Shown here in pieces: positions 45,751-56,528 of a stretch of DNA of 64,000 nucleotides (positions are counted from its first letter, which is position 1; every line of letters begins with the position of its first letter). Source of the stretch: CAWEWH01 sp963812775 (GTDB lineage Bacteria; Pseudomonadota; Alphaproteobacteria; Rhizobiales; Beijerinckiaceae). Location of the stretch: contig CAWEWH010000005.1 in assembly GCA_963812775.1 (NCBI GenBank), positions 62,001-126,000 of the forward strand. The letters run 5' to 3'. Position numbers and translations under genes: made by a program. Below the pieces are notes generated by a model, which searched no databases, had not been told where the DNA came from, and was given only the letters and a program-made list of their open reading frames with translations.

Positions 45751-46993
45751 AAGCGCCATGCTTCGCCAAGAGCGCCCGCCACAGCGCGGCGAGCTCTGCA
45801 GCAGCCGGGTCGCGCGCCGGCGTGAGCCGGACGGCCGTGTGCACGAGGACGAGCTTCGAGCGCGGGTCGACGAAGATCGTCTGGCCGTGCACGCCGCGCA
45901 ATGAAAAGACGCGCCGCGACCCAGGCACCAGCCACACCTGATAGCCGTAGCCGAAGTCGGCGGAAGCCACACGCGGGCGCTTGCCGCCTGGCGGGGCGAT
46001 GCTTGTGGCCTCGATAAGCCATGGCCGCGGCACGATCTGGCGGCCGTTCCAAAAGCCGTCATGGGCCAGCATGAGCCCGAGGCGGGCGTAGTCGCGCAGC
46101 ACGGCGTTGAGGCAGCAATAGGTTGCCTCGTGGCCGGAGCCGTCGATCAGCCAAGAGGCATCGGCCTCCGCGCCCATGGGCTGCCAGATCTTGTCCCTGA
46201 GATAGTCGGCAACCGGCACGCCCGTCGCCTTGCGCAGCACGAGGCCGAGAATCTCGGTCTCGATGCCGGCGTACCGGAAGGTGGTGCCGGGCGGGTCGAT
46301 GCGGGTGTTGAACTGCCTGACAACGGCGGCGACGCCCGGCGTGTCGCGGCGGAAGAGCTCGCGGTTCATCTTTGAAATGTCGTCCTGGCCGCTATAGTTC
46401 TCGCTGAAGGCGACGCCCGACGACATGGTGAGCAGCGCCTTCAGGGGCGTCGCGCCATACTCGCTGCCGGCGAGCTCCGGCACATAGGCCTCGACCTTGT
46501 CGTCGATGGAACGGATCTTCTTGTCGTCGCGCGCGATGCCGAACAGCATGGCGGTGACGGTCTTGGCCATCGAGTGCGACACGAACCGGTGGCGGTCGTT
46601 GCGCGCATATTGGTAGCGCTCGGTCAGGATGGTGTCGCCCTTGGCGATCAGCAAGCCGGTGGCCGGATGGCGGGCCAGGTAATCGTCGAGGCTGCGTTCC
46701 TTGCCCTGGTAGCTGTAGGTGAGGGCGAATTCGCCCGCGGCGCGCTTCAGCGGCGAGGCCACCGCCGCCTTGGCGACGGGGCGCGCCTTGACCATTTCGT
46801 CGAAATGGCTGTGAGCGCCGACCATGAAGCGCTGCTGGCGGAACGTCGCCGGCCGCCCGACCGGATAGCCTTCCTGTCGGCCATAGGCGTCGGCATCCGG
46901 TCCGCCGTCCGAGAAGACCGGCTCGGCCGCGACGGCCGCGTTTGCCGCCGCAACGGCGAGCAGGGCAGCGGCGAGATGTGTCCTCAGGGCCAT
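45737..46993 (-). CDS. Serine hydrolase, beta-lactamase class C / esterase-like, secreted
   Basis: The product is 418 residues with a signal peptide (MALRTHLAAALLAVAAANAA). The SxxK motif is SHSMAKTV near residue 140. A Tyr lies in FRYAGIE, and the third motif region is LRGVHGQTIFV. The fold matches the beta-lactamase-related serine hydrolases (EstB/LACTB-like), which are periplasmic esterases or peptidases; true beta-lactamase activity is unlikely. The C-terminal GASPSP and stop come from the repeat at 45689-45750. It is divergent from DUF1178 and high in GC, so I place it outside or at the edge of the island. Confidence 0.85.
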   Translation of the reverse strand: MALRTHLAAALLAVAAANAAVAAEPVFSDGGPDADAYGRQEGYPVGRPATFRQQRFMVGAHSHFDEMVKARPVAKAAVASPLKRAAGEFALTYSYQGKERSLDDYLARHPATGLLIAKGDTILTERYQYARNDRHRFVSHSMAKTVTAMLFGIARDDKKIRSIDDKVEAYVPELAGSEYGATPLKALLTMSSGVAFSENYSGQDDISKMNRELFRRDTPGVAAVVRQFNTRIDPPGTTFRYAGIETEILGLVLRKATGVPVADYLRDKIWQPMGAEADASWLIDGSGHEATYCCLNAVLRDYARLGLMLAHDGFWNGRQIVPRPWLIEATSIAPPGGKRPRVASADFGYGYQVWLVPGSRRVFSLRGVHGQTIFVDPRSKLVLVHTAVRLTPARDPAAAELAALWRALLAKHGASPSP

Positions 46994-47104
46994 ATGTCAG
47001 CCTAACCGACCGCCGAATTGCCCGCCAGAAGCCAGCGCGACCCCTTGACGCTTGCGTAACCCTTTGGCGGCACCCTTATTAGGTTCGGACGACGAAGGCC
47101 CGAG

Positions 47105-47629
47105 ATGATCCGCTACACGCTGAACTGCGCCAACGACCACAGCTTCGAGAGCTGGTTTCCCGGCAGCGACGCCTTCGACAAGCAGGTGAAGCGCGGCTTC
47201 GTCACCTGTCCGCAATGCGGCTCCGCCAAGGTCGCGAAGGCCATCATGGCGCCGAATGTCGGGCGCCGCGATCTTGATCGCGGCGATCTTGATCGCGGAA
47301 CAGGCGCGCGCACCACCCAGCACGTATCGACCATGCCGAGCGGCGAAGCGCCGGCCGCCGAAGCGGCCGACGCCGCGCAGCGGCCGGTGGCCATCGTGTC
47401 CGAGAAGGAGCGCGAGCTGCGCGCCATGCTGCGCGCCGTGCGCAGCTTCGTCGAGGCCAACTCGGAGGATGTGGGGCGGAAATTCGCGTCGCAAGCGCGC
47501 AAGATGCACGACGGCGAGATCGAGCATCGCGCCATCCGCGGCGAGGCCTCGGGCGAGGACGTGAAGGCGCTCATCGAGGATGGCATCGAGGTGCATCCGC
47601 TGCCGGTGCTGCCCGACGAGCGCAACTGA
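47105..47629 (+). CDS. DUF1178 family protein
   Basis: The product is 174 residues starting MIRYTLNCANDHSFESWFPG, with a CPQCGSAKVAKAIMAPNV block. This is the DUF1178 signature, with two or three cysteines of zinc-ribbon type. The C-terminal half (KERELRAMLRAVRSFVEAN, KMHDGEIEHRAIRGEAS) is strongly conserved in alphaproteobacteria. Function unknown. A 15-base tandem duplication gives DLDRGDLDRG in the variable middle region. In related genomes it follows the nitrilase gene, which here lies 21 kb upstream. Confidence 0.92.
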   Translation: MIRYTLNCANDHSFESWFPGSDAFDKQVKRGFVTCPQCGSAKVAKAIMAPNVGRRDLDRGDLDRGTGARTTQHVSTMPSGEAPAAEAADAAQRPVAIVSEKERELRAMLRAVRSFVEANSEDVGRKFASQARKMHDGEIEHRAIRGEASGEDVKALIEDGIEVHPLPVLPDERN

Positions 47630-47690
47630 GCCTCCCGCCATTGACCCGCCGCGCCGGCCCGTCCAAAGCTGGGCGATCAGGAGTGCGCCC

Positions 47691-48062
47691 ATGCTACGCC
47701 TATCGTTCACCGCGCTTGCCCTGCTCGTCGCGTCCGGCTCGGCGTGGAGTCAGGCGGTTCTGCGCAGCGAACCGGCCATGGGAGCGCTGCGGGAGGGCCA
47801 GCGCGTGCTGGTCGATAACGGCTCGTGCCCGGCAGGACAGATCCTCGAGGTGATCGGCGGCAATCACGTCGAGGCCGGCGGCAGGCTCCAGATCCGCCGC
47901 GTCCGGCGCTGCATCGCGCATGCGGCGGGCAGCACGGCGACCGTGTCGCGCAAGGAAAAGGCGCCGCCGGCAAAATCCCTCTCCCGCCGGGAGGCGGTGC
48001 CGTCACCGCGGTCGGCGGCGGCCGACGCCGAGGCGCCGACCTCGCCTTCAGACGGACGGTAG
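47691..48062 (+). CDS. Small secreted DUF6719-like protein
   Basis: The product is 123 residues with a signal peptide ending GSAWSQA. The core GQRVLVDNGSCPAGQILEVIGGN and RVRRCI contains the two cysteines typical of the DUF6719 family, as I recall it, likely one disulfide. The C-terminal third is low-complexity (Ala, Pro, Ser, Arg). Role unknown, probably periplasmic. It follows DUF1178 by about 60 bases and its end overlaps the convergent GNAT gene by 15 bases. Confidence 0.75.
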   Translation: MLRLSFTALALLVASGSAWSQAVLRSEPAMGALREGQRVLVDNGSCPAGQILEVIGGNHVEAGGRLQIRRVRRCIAHAAGSTATVSRKEKAPPAKSLSRREAVPSPRSAAADAEAPTSPSDGR

Positions 48063-48912
48063 GCGCGACCAGACCACACGCGTACACAGGACGCGCAGTC
48101 CCATTCGTTCCATGTTGCGGTGGCTGATCGACCCGAACGTCGCACCGCTGCAAATGAGGTCGAGGCCCAGCTCCGCCGCCACCGCAGCGCGATGGCGCAG
48201 CAGCGCCGACTGCAGGCCGTTGTTGCGGAACTTTGGATGCGTCGAGGCGTCGGGAAAGAAGCCGATCCCGTCCTTGACGAAAAGGATGCCCGCAGCGCCG
48301 GGCTGCCCGTCGAGTTCGCCCGAGAAAAAGCCGCCAGCCGGCAAGGCCGAGCCAGCCGCGCATGTTGACTTTCGAGCCCTCACGGAATTGCTCCGGCACA
48401 CCCCATCCCGGCAGTGAGACGTCGAGGAATTGCTCCATCGCGTCGGCGCTCGTGACTTCCTCGATGTCGATGCGGCCACCGGCCGGCGCGAAGGCGTGCG
48501 GCGCCCCGTACAGCATCGTGTCGAATTCCGACGGATAGTAGCCGCGCGCGGCGAGCACCTGGCCGAAGGTCGGCGAAAAGTCGTCAGGCGCAAACGCGAA
48601 GCCGCCATTGGCCCCGGCAGCGCGGTACCAATCGTCGAGCGACGCGACGAGATGCTCCTGGCCGGCGCGCAGCCCGACGACGCGGTTGAAATGCGGCGAG
48701 GGAATGCTGCGGGCCATGAAGGCGGCCGCGCCGCCGTCGAGCGCCTTGATTTCGACGCCGAGATGCGGCGAGCGTTCCATGATCACCTGCATCCGCGACG
48801 TGGTGTAGGTGATCCCGACAAGCGTCAGCCGACGCACGAGGTCGGCCGTCGCGAGCGGCAGGGCCGGCAGCGGCAGCGTCGACCGCAGCGGCGGCGACCG
48901 CAGCGACGTCAC
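48048..48912 (-). CDS. GNAT family N-acetyltransferase, frame-broken
   Basis: The GTG at 48912 overlaps the ubiG stop as GTGA. The first frame runs MTSLRSPPLRSTLPLPALPL to RLFLG. One extra base at 48318 shifts it, and removal joins LFLG to ELDGQPGAAGILFVKDGIGF, then FPDASTHPKFRNNGLQSALL, a GNAT-type acetyl-CoA loop, for about 288 residues. Substrate unknown. The coupling to ubiG is conserved-looking but does not prove a shared pathway. Confidence 0.78.
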
Positions 48913-49658
48913 GGCCGCCGCGCCGTGAGGAAATAATTGACGCCGATGTCGGACGACAGCCGCCAGGTATTGGCGAGCGGATTGAAGACGATGCCGCGCC
49001 GGACGCCCACGTCGAGGCCGGCGGCGGCAAGCAGCCGGGCGAGCTCGCTGGGCTTCACGAACTTCTCCCAGTCATGCGTGCCGCGCGGCAGCAGGCGCAG
49101 CACATATTCGGCCCCCACGATGGCGAGCGCGAATGACTTCATGGTGCGGTTGATGGTCGACATGACGAGAAGCCCGCCGGGCTTCGTGACCGCCGCCGCC
49201 GCCGCCGTGAAGGCGCCCGTGTCGGCCACGTGCTCGATGACTTCCAGGGCGAGCACGAGATCGAAACTCTCGCCGCGCCGCGCCACCGTCTCGACGGTCT
49301 CGGCGCGGTAGTCGATGGCGAGCCCGGCGCGCTCGGCGTGCTGTCTGGCGACCGCGATATTGGCGGCGGCCGGATCGAGGCCCATGACCTTGGCGCCAAG
49401 CCGGGCGAGAGGCTCGCTCAAGAGGCCGCCGCCGCAGCCGATGTCGAGGGCGGCGAGCCCGTCGAGCGAGCGGATGCTCTTCGGGTCGCGGCCGAAATGG
49501 CCGGCCACCTGATCGCGGATGAAGGCGAGCCGCACCGGGTTCATGCGCATCAGCGCCCGCATGGGCCCCTTGGGGTCCCACCAGTCCCGCGCCATCTTGT
49601 CGAAATGGGCGACCTCGGCCGGATCGACCGTGCGGTCGGCGGCTCTCGTCTGCGGCAT
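48909..49658 (-). CDS. ubiG: 3-demethylubiquinone 3-O-methyltransferase
   Basis: The product is 249 residues. The SAM motif LAALDIGCGGGLLSEPLARLG (landmark) is classic UbiG, with the preceding WWDPKGPMRALMRMNPVRL and later HDWEKFVKPSELA blocks and GIVFNPLANTWRLS at the end. It performs both O-methylation steps of ubiquinone synthesis at the inner membrane face. It is followed by a coupled GNAT gene and preceded, three bases away, by a VOC-family gene. lysC is divergent, a conserved neighbour in Hyphomicrobiales. Confidence 0.96.
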   Translation of the reverse strand: MPQTRAADRTVDPAEVAHFDKMARDWWDPKGPMRALMRMNPVRLAFIRDQVAGHFGRDPKSIRSLDGLAALDIGCGGGLLSEPLARLGAKVMGLDPAAANIAVARQHAERAGLAIDYRAETVETVARRGESFDLVLALEVIEHVADTGAFTAAAAAVTKPGGLLVMSTINRTMKSFALAIVGAEYVLRLLPRGTHDWEKFVKPSELARLLAAAGLDVGVRRGIVFNPLANTWRLSSDIGVNYFLTARRP

Positions 49659-49661
49659 GCA

Positions 49662-50051
49662 CTACCCTCCCTGGGTCGAGGCGGCTTCGGTGAGCGACAG
49701 GACGTTGCCGTCCGTATCCTTGAACCAGGCGACCCGGCCGCCATCCGGGGTCGTCCAAATGCCCCGCTCGTCCTGCGGCAGCCCTGCATAGCGCTCGAAT
49801 GCGACACCCTTGCGGGTGAGCACCGCGATCGCCGCGGCGATGTCGGGCACGCTCCAGCCAAGGATGGTGTAGGGCGCGGCCGCGACCTTCGGCACCTTGG
49901 CGATGCGCAGCATCGTGCCCCCCGCGTCGAACACCAACGCGAAGGGCGTATCCCCGGTCAGCCTCAAGCCCAGCGTCGTCCCGTAAAAGGCCTTGGCCCG
50001 CTCGGCATTGCTTGTGGCCGCGAAGGCGACGAGATCGCAATCTCCCAGCAT
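49662..50051 (-). CDS. VOC/glyoxalase-like family protein
   Basis: The product is 129 residues with two beta-alpha-beta-beta-beta units: DLVAFAATSNAERAKAFYGT with LGLRL, and later ILGWSVPDIAAAIAVLTRKG with FKDTDGNVLSLTE. This is the glyoxalase/bleomycin-resistance fold. The usual metal Glu near the end (LSLTE) is present, but the first His position is not obvious, so enzyme activity is uncertain. It is three bases upstream of ubiG on the same strand. Confidence 0.85.
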   Translation of the reverse strand: MLGDCDLVAFAATSNAERAKAFYGTTLGLRLTGDTPFALVFDAGGTMLRIAKVPKVAAAPYTILGWSVPDIAAAIAVLTRKGVAFERYAGLPQDERGIWTTPDGGRVAWFKDTDGNVLSLTEAASTQGG

Positions 50052-50194
50052 TCTCAGGTCCTCGCTCAGCCAGGGCGGCGGGCGTTTGTTGACACCGCGA
50101 TGCCTTTCTCTATACGCGCCATTTCGGCCTGCCGGCCATCCGCCGCCTCGTCACATTAACCAATCGAGCCCCAACGAGCCCCCACGAGCCCTCA

Positions 50195-51436
50195 GTGTCT
50201 CGCCTTGTCATGAAGTTCGGCGGCACGTCCGTCGCCTCCATCGAGCACATCCGCAACGTGGCGCGGCATGTGAAGCGCGAGGTCGAGGCCGGCAACAATG
50301 TGGCGGTCATCGTCTCGGCCATGGCGGGCAAGACCAACGAGCTCGTCGCCTTCTGCCGCGAGGCGTCGCTGCTGCACGACGCGCGCGAATATGACGCGGT
50401 GGTGGCGTCGGGCGAGCAGGTCACGTCCGGGCTGCTGGCCATCGTGCTGCAGGAGATGGGCATCGGCGCCCGCTCCTGGCAGGGCTGGCAGATCCCCATC
50501 CTGACGGACGGCGCGCACGGCGCCGCCCGCATCGCCGGCATCGACGGAAGCAAGATCGTCAGCCGCTTCAAGGAACGCGGCGAGGTGGCGGTGGTGTCCG
50601 GCTTCCAGGGCATCCACGAGCCGACCGGCCGGCTGACGACGCTCGGCCGCGGCGGCTCCGACACCAGCGCGGTCGCGCTGGCGGCAGCCATCGCGGCCGA
50701 CCGCTGCGACATCTATACCGACGTGGACGGCGTCTACACCACCGACCCGCGCATCGTGCCGCATGCCCGCCGCCTCGACCGCGTCACCTTCGAGGAGATG
50801 CTGGAAATGGCCTCGCTGGGCGCCAAGGTGCTGCAGGTGCGCTCCGTCGAGCTCGCCATGGTGCACGGCGTCCCCACCTATGTGCGCTCGTCCTTCGACG
50901 ACCCGGACAACCCCAGGGACGGCACGCTGATTTGCGCCGAGGAGGATATCGTGGAACAGCAAGTCGTCACCGGCATCGCTTATTCCAAGGACGAGGCGCA
51001 GATCACGCTGCGGCGCGTCGCCGACAAGCCCGGCGTGGCGGCCGCCATCTTCGTGCCGCTGGCCGAGGCCAACATCAATGTCGACATGATCATCCAGGTC
51101 GTGTCCGACGACACCATCACCACCGACATCACCTTCACGGTGTCGACCGCCGACTACGAGCGGGCCCGCGCCCTCCTCGAGAAGGCGCGCGACAGCGTGG
51201 GTTACGCGTCGATCCAGGGCGCCACCGACGTGGTCAAGGTTTCGGCCATCGGCATCGGCATGCGCAGCCACGCCGGCGTCGCCGCCAGGGCCTTCAAGGC
51301 GCTGGCTGAAAAAGGCATCAATATCCGCGCCATCACCACGTCCGAGATCAAGTTCTCGGTGCTGATCGACGCCGCCTATACGGAGCTGGCGGTCCGGACG
51401 CTGCATTCGCTCTATGGTCTGGACAAGGCCGCCTAA
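50195..51436 (+). CDS. lysC: Aspartate kinase
   Basis: The product is 413 residues from the GTG at 50195 (VSRLVMKFGGTSVAS). The KFGGTS motif, TDGAHG, the LGRGGSDTSAVALA loop and TDVDGVYTTDPR define the amino-acid kinase domain. Two ACT domains follow, with the effector site region VPLAEANINVDMIIQ. It phosphorylates aspartate, the entry to lysine, methionine and threonine synthesis, with feedback control by lysine/threonine expected. It is followed by ptsP, the usual order in rhizobia. Confidence 0.97.
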   Translation: MSRLVMKFGGTSVASIEHIRNVARHVKREVEAGNNVAVIVSAMAGKTNELVAFCREASLLHDAREYDAVVASGEQVTSGLLAIVLQEMGIGARSWQGWQIPILTDGAHGAARIAGIDGSKIVSRFKERGEVAVVSGFQGIHEPTGRLTTLGRGGSDTSAVALAAAIAADRCDIYTDVDGVYTTDPRIVPHARRLDRVTFEEMLEMASLGAKVLQVRSVELAMVHGVPTYVRSSFDDPDNPRDGTLICAEEDIVEQQVVTGIAYSKDEAQITLRRVADKPGVAAAIFVPLAEANINVDMIIQVVSDDTITTDITFTVSTADYERARALLEKARDSVGYASIQGATDVVKVSAIGIGMRSHAGVAARAFKALAEKGINIRAITTSEIKFSVLIDAAYTELAVRTLHSLYGLDKAA

Positions 51437-51659
51437 GCTGCCGGTCGACGGACAACAGGAGGAGCGAGGAAAAGCCTGCTTCTTTCTGTCCTCCATCCTC
51501 TGTATTCTGTGGTCTGTCTCTTGCACTGCAGCTTGCCCGGCTTCGCGCTCCTTCGTTATACCGGGCGACACGGCCTGAACGTCGCTCCGGCGAAGGTTTC
51601 GCTGCCCCGATAGACCGCCGGCCGCCCCCGCGGGCGGCCGCAAAACGGAGCCCCGGCTC

Positions 51660-53924
51660 ATGCGAGGCGCTCTCGGTGGTCCGCGCGTGCTGCTGCGCCG
51701 CCTTCGCGAGGTGATGGCGGAGCCCGTCAGCACGCAGGAACGCCTGGACAAGATCGTCGTCGTCATCGCGGCCAACATGGTGGCCGAGGTGTGCTCGGTC
51801 TATGTGCTGCGCGCCGACAGCATGATCGAGCTCTACGCCACCGAGGGCCTCAACCGCAGCGCCGTGCATTTGACGAAAATGCGCTCCGACGAGGGCCTCG
51901 TCGGCCTCATTGCCCGCGAGGCCGAGCCCCTGGCGCTGGCCGACGCCCAGAGCCACCCGGCCTTCTCGTATCGGCCGGAGACGGGCGAGGAGGCCTATCA
52001 CTCGTTCCTCGGCGTGCCGGTGCTGCGCGGCGGCAACACGCTCGGCGTGCTGGTGGTGCAGAACCGCGCCCACCGCGTCTATTCCGAGGAGGAGATCGAG
52101 GCGCTGCAGACCACCGCCATGGTGATCGCCGAGATGATCGCCACCGGCGAGCTCCTGGCGCCGGCGCTGCCAGGCGACGACATCGCGGTGCGCCGCCCGC
52201 TCAGCCCCAAGGGTTCGCCGCTCTCGGACGGCGTCGGCCTCGGCCATGTCGTGCTGCACGAGCCGCGCGTCGTGGTGAAGAACCTGGTGGCCGAGGACGT
52301 GGGGGCGGAAATCCGCCGCCTCGACGACTCGATCCGCGCCGTGCGGGCCACCATCGACGAGTTGATCGAGCGCGGCGACGTGGCCCATCACGGCGAGCAC
52401 CGCGACGTGCTCGAAACGGTGCGCATGTTCGCCAACGACCAGGGCTGGCTGCGCCGTATCCGCGAGGCGGTGCTCACCGGGCTGACGGCGGAAGCGGCGG
52501 TCGAGCGCGTGCAGTCGGACAATCGCGCCAAGATGATGCGCCAGACCGACCCTTATCTGCGCGAGCGGCTGCACGATCTCGACGACCTCGCCAACCGGCT
52601 CCTGCACCAGCTTGCCGGCACGCATTTCACGACGCCCAAGGACGCGCTCCCCGAAAACTCCATCCTGGTGGCCCGCTCCATGGGACCGGCGGCGCTGCTC
52701 GACTACGACCGGGCGCGCCTGCGCGGCCTCGTGCTCGAGGAAGGCGGACCCACCAGCCACGTGGCCATCGTGGCCCGCGCGCTCGGTATCCCGGCGGTGG
52801 GCGAGGTCGAGAACGTCACCTCGACTGGTGGAGGCGGGCGACGCCATCATCGTCGACGGCGCCGTTGGCGACGTGCAGATCAGGCCGCAGCCCAACGTCG
52901 AGGCCGCCTACGCCGAGAAGGCGCGGCTGCGGGCGCGCCGCCAGGAGCAATACCGCCGCCTCAGGGACGTGCCCTGCCGTCACCAAGGACGGGCGCGAAA
53001 ATCTCGCTCAACATCAATGCCGGGCTCCTGATCGACCTGCCGCATCTGGCAGAGACCGGCGCCGACGGCATCGGCCTGTTCCGCACCGAATTGCAGTTCA
53101 TGATCGCCGCGCGCCTGCCGTCCACCGGCGAGCAGGAGCAGCTCTATTCCCGCGTCATCGCCGAGGCCAACGGCTCGCCCGTCACCTTCCGCACCCTCGA
53201 CATCGGCGGCGACAAGATCCTCCCCTACATGCAGACCATGGACGAGGAGAACCCGGCGCTCGGCTGGCGCGCCATCCGCATCGGCCTCGATCGGCCGGGG
53301 CTGCTGCGCGCCCAGATCCGCGCCCTGCTCAAGGCGGCGGGCGGCGAGCGCATCCGCATCATGTTCCCGATGGTGGCGACCGTGGATGAGTTCCTGCGCG
53401 CCAAGGCCATCGTGGCGCGCGAGAAGGCGTATCTGGAGCGCCACGGTTACCCGCAGCCGAAGACCAAGCTCGGCGTCATGGTGGAGGTGCCGTCGCTGAT
53501 CTTCCAGATCGACGAGATCGCCGGCGTCTGCGATTTCCTGTCGGTCGGCTCCAACGACCTCATGCAGTTCCTGTTCGCGGCCGACCGCGAGAACCGCCAG
53601 GTGGCGGGGCGCTTCGATGCCATGAGCGTGCCGGCGCTGCGCGCGCTGAGGATGATCGCCGACCGCGCCGCGGCGGCCGAATGCCCGGTCGCGGTGTGCG
53701 GCGAGATGGGCGGCCGGCCGCTCGACGCCATGGCGCTGATCGGCCTCGGCTATCGCTCGCTGTCCATGTCGCCGGCCGCCATCGGGCCCGTCAAGGCGAT
53801 GCTGCTGGAGCTTGACGCGGGGGCGTTGCGCGTCCGCCTCGACGAGCTCATCGACGGCGGCTGCGGCGACAGCCTGCGCCCGGCGCTGGCCGCCTTCGCC
53901 GAGCAGCGCGGGATTCCCGTCTGA
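51660..53924 (+). CDS. ptsP: Phosphoenolpyruvate-protein phosphotransferase PtsP (EI-Ntr), frame-broken internally
   Basis: The product is 754 residues with an N-terminal GAF domain (~20-160), the phosphohistidine domain (GGPTSHVAIVARALGIPAVG) and a PEP-binding barrel (DGIGLFRTELQFM, VGSNDLMQFLFAADR). It starts the nitrogen PTS phosphorelay. Between about 52824 and 52993 the open frame is not the true one: the correct LVEAGDAIIVDGAVGDVQIR lies in a neighbouring frame. Extra bases near 52824, 52973 and 52992 sum to three, so the open frame is kept while about 55 residues are wrong. Confidence 0.93.
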   Translation: MRGALGGPRVLLRRLREVMAEPVSTQERLDKIVVVIAANMVAEVCSVYVLRADSMIELYATEGLNRSAVHLTKMRSDEGLVGLIAREAEPLALADAQSHPAFSYRPETGEEAYHSFLGVPVLRGGNTLGVLVVQNRAHRVYSEEEIEALQTTAMVIAEMIATGELLAPALPGDDIAVRRPLSPKGSPLSDGVGLGHVVLHEPRVVVKNLVAEDVGAEIRRLDDSIRAVRATIDELIERGDVAHHGEHRDVLETVRMFANDQGWLRRIREAVLTGLTAEAAVERVQSDNRAKMMRQTDPYLRERLHDLDDLANRLLHQLAGTHFTTPKDALPENSILVARSMGPAALLDYDRARLRGLVLEEGGPTSHVAIVARALGIPAVGEVENVTSTGGGGRRHHRRRRRWRRADQAAAQRRGRLRREGAAAGAPPGAIPPPQGRALPSPRTGAKISLNINAGLLIDLPHLAETGADGIGLFRTELQFMIAARLPSTGEQEQLYSRVIAEANGSPVTFRTLDIGGDKILPYMQTMDEENPALGWRAIRIGLDRPGLLRAQIRALLKAAGGERIRIMFPMVATVDEFLRAKAIVAREKAYLERHGYPQPKTKLGVMVEVPSLIFQIDEIAGVCDFLSVGSNDLMQFLFAADRENRQVAGRFDAMSVPALRALRMIADRAAAAECPVAVCGEMGGRPLDAMALIGLGYRSLSMSPAAIGPVKAMLLELDAGALRVRLDELIDGGCGDSLRPALAAFAEQRGIPV

Positions 53925-53927
53925 GTC

Positions 53928-53968
53928 GTCATCCCCGGGCGAGCGCGAAGCGCGAGACCCGGGATGAC
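53928..53968. repeat. GTCATCCCCGGG palindrome
   Basis: GTCATCCCCGGG and CCCGGGATGAC form a hairpin around GAGCGCGAAGCGCGAG, itself a hairpin. It starts four bases after the ptsP stop and could also end ptsP transcription. Confidence 0.65.
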
Positions 53969-54011
53969 GGCGGCGTTGACCTCGTCCGCCTTCATGAGGC
54001 AAGCCTTCGCG

Positions 54012-55096
<1,085 letters not shown>

Positions 55097-55100
<4 letters not shown>

Positions 55101-56029
55101 TTTCCGAAATGTCCGCAAGGCGCGCGCTCGTGCCGGCAGCTTTCGCCTTCGCTCCATCGACGACGCGCGCCGCCGCCCTGAAGGAGGTGGCGGCGCGTTT
55201 CACGGCCGCCGGCATCGCCACCCCCGCACTCGATGCGCGTGTGCTCATCGCCGACGCGCTCGGCATCGAGGCCGGCGCGCTGTTCACGCGCCCCGACGCG
55301 CCGCTCGGCGAAGGCGACGCGCGCGTCCTCGCCCACGCGGCGCGGCGTCTTGCCGGCGAGCCGGTGGCGCGCATCCGCGGCCGGCGCGAGTTCTGGGGGC
55401 TCGACTTCGAGCTGTCGGCCGCGACCCTGGTGCCGCGGCCCGAGACCGAGACGGTGGTGAGCGCCGCCCTCGCCTGGTGTCGCCGTGCCGGCCGCGGCCA
55501 CGAGCCGCTCGCGCTGCTCGATCTCGGCACCGGCAGCGGCGCCATCCTCGTGGCCCTGCTCACGGAGCTCCCGGCCGCCCGCGGGCTCGGCATCGACATC
55601 GCGCCGGCGGCGCTCATCACGGCCGCCCGCAACGCCGCCCGCCACGGCGTCGGCGCCCGCGCCGCCTTCGTGGCCGGGCAATGGGCAGCGCCGCTCCGGG
55701 GCCGTTTCGACATCGTGGTCGCCAACCCGCCCTATATCCGAACGAGCGACATTCTGACGCTCGCGCCGGAGGTCAGAGCGCACGACCCCCTCGCCGCCCT
55801 CGACGGCGGCCCCGACGGCCTCACCGCCTACCGGGCCCTCGTGCCCGGGCTCGAATCGCTGCTCAAGACCGGTGGAATGGCGGCGCTGGAGGTCGGTCAG
55901 GGGCAGGCCGCTTCCGTGGCGGGGCTTCTGGCCGAGTTTGGCCTTGCGCATACAGAAACCGTTCACGATCTATCGGGTATAGGGCGTGTGGTCGTGGCGA
56001 CACGCAAACGCCCTCGCCAGGACCCTTGA
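55097..56029 (+). CDS. prmC: Release factor glutamine methyltransferase
   Basis: The GTG at 55097 overlaps the prfA stop (an ATG at 55109 is an alternative) and gives about 310 residues. The SAM motif is LLDLGTGSGAILVAL and the NPPY catalytic motif is VANPPYIRTSD. PVARIRGRREFWGLDFELS is the usual N-terminal linker block. It methylates the GGQ glutamine of RF1 and RF2 and is translationally coupled to its substrate gene. Confidence 0.96.
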
Positions 56030-56528
56030 ATTGGGAATCCCCGGGAAGGCCCGGAAAGACCTTGCGATCCAAGCCAAAGCCGCTAAGGTCCTTCCAGGAA
56101 TCGCGCAGGGGAGATGGGGCTTGATCCCTGTCCCAGGACCTTGGGTCCGCGCGCGACACGATGCACGTTCGTCACGAGGCTTGGCACGATCAGCGGTCCC
56201 GACGTGACCGCGTGGTGGCCAAAGGCGAACAGCCGGTAGGGCGGCACCGGCGTGAGCGGGCTCGCGAGAGTCGGCGATGGAACGCGATGTAATCGAGCTG
56301 ACGAGATAGAGCTCACGAATCGAAAAGATCGCAAATTCGGAAGGGTGTCCCGCGAGAAATGGACGTCCGCTTGACGTATGTGCGCAGGGCTGAGGGGCCG
56401 CGACGCTCGACAATGACGACATCGGGATGAAATCCGGTGCGCTCTGCCGTCCCGTGCCCGGAAGCCAGGGCGCAGGGATGCCGCTTGGACATTGGCTTCA
56501 GACACGTTGGTTCACGAAGAGAGACTAG
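56030..56528. other. Upstream region of the DUF4167 gene, non-coding
   Basis: About 500 bases. Frames in it lack conserved features. No clear terminator, repeat family member or RNA gene was recognised. Confidence 0.45.
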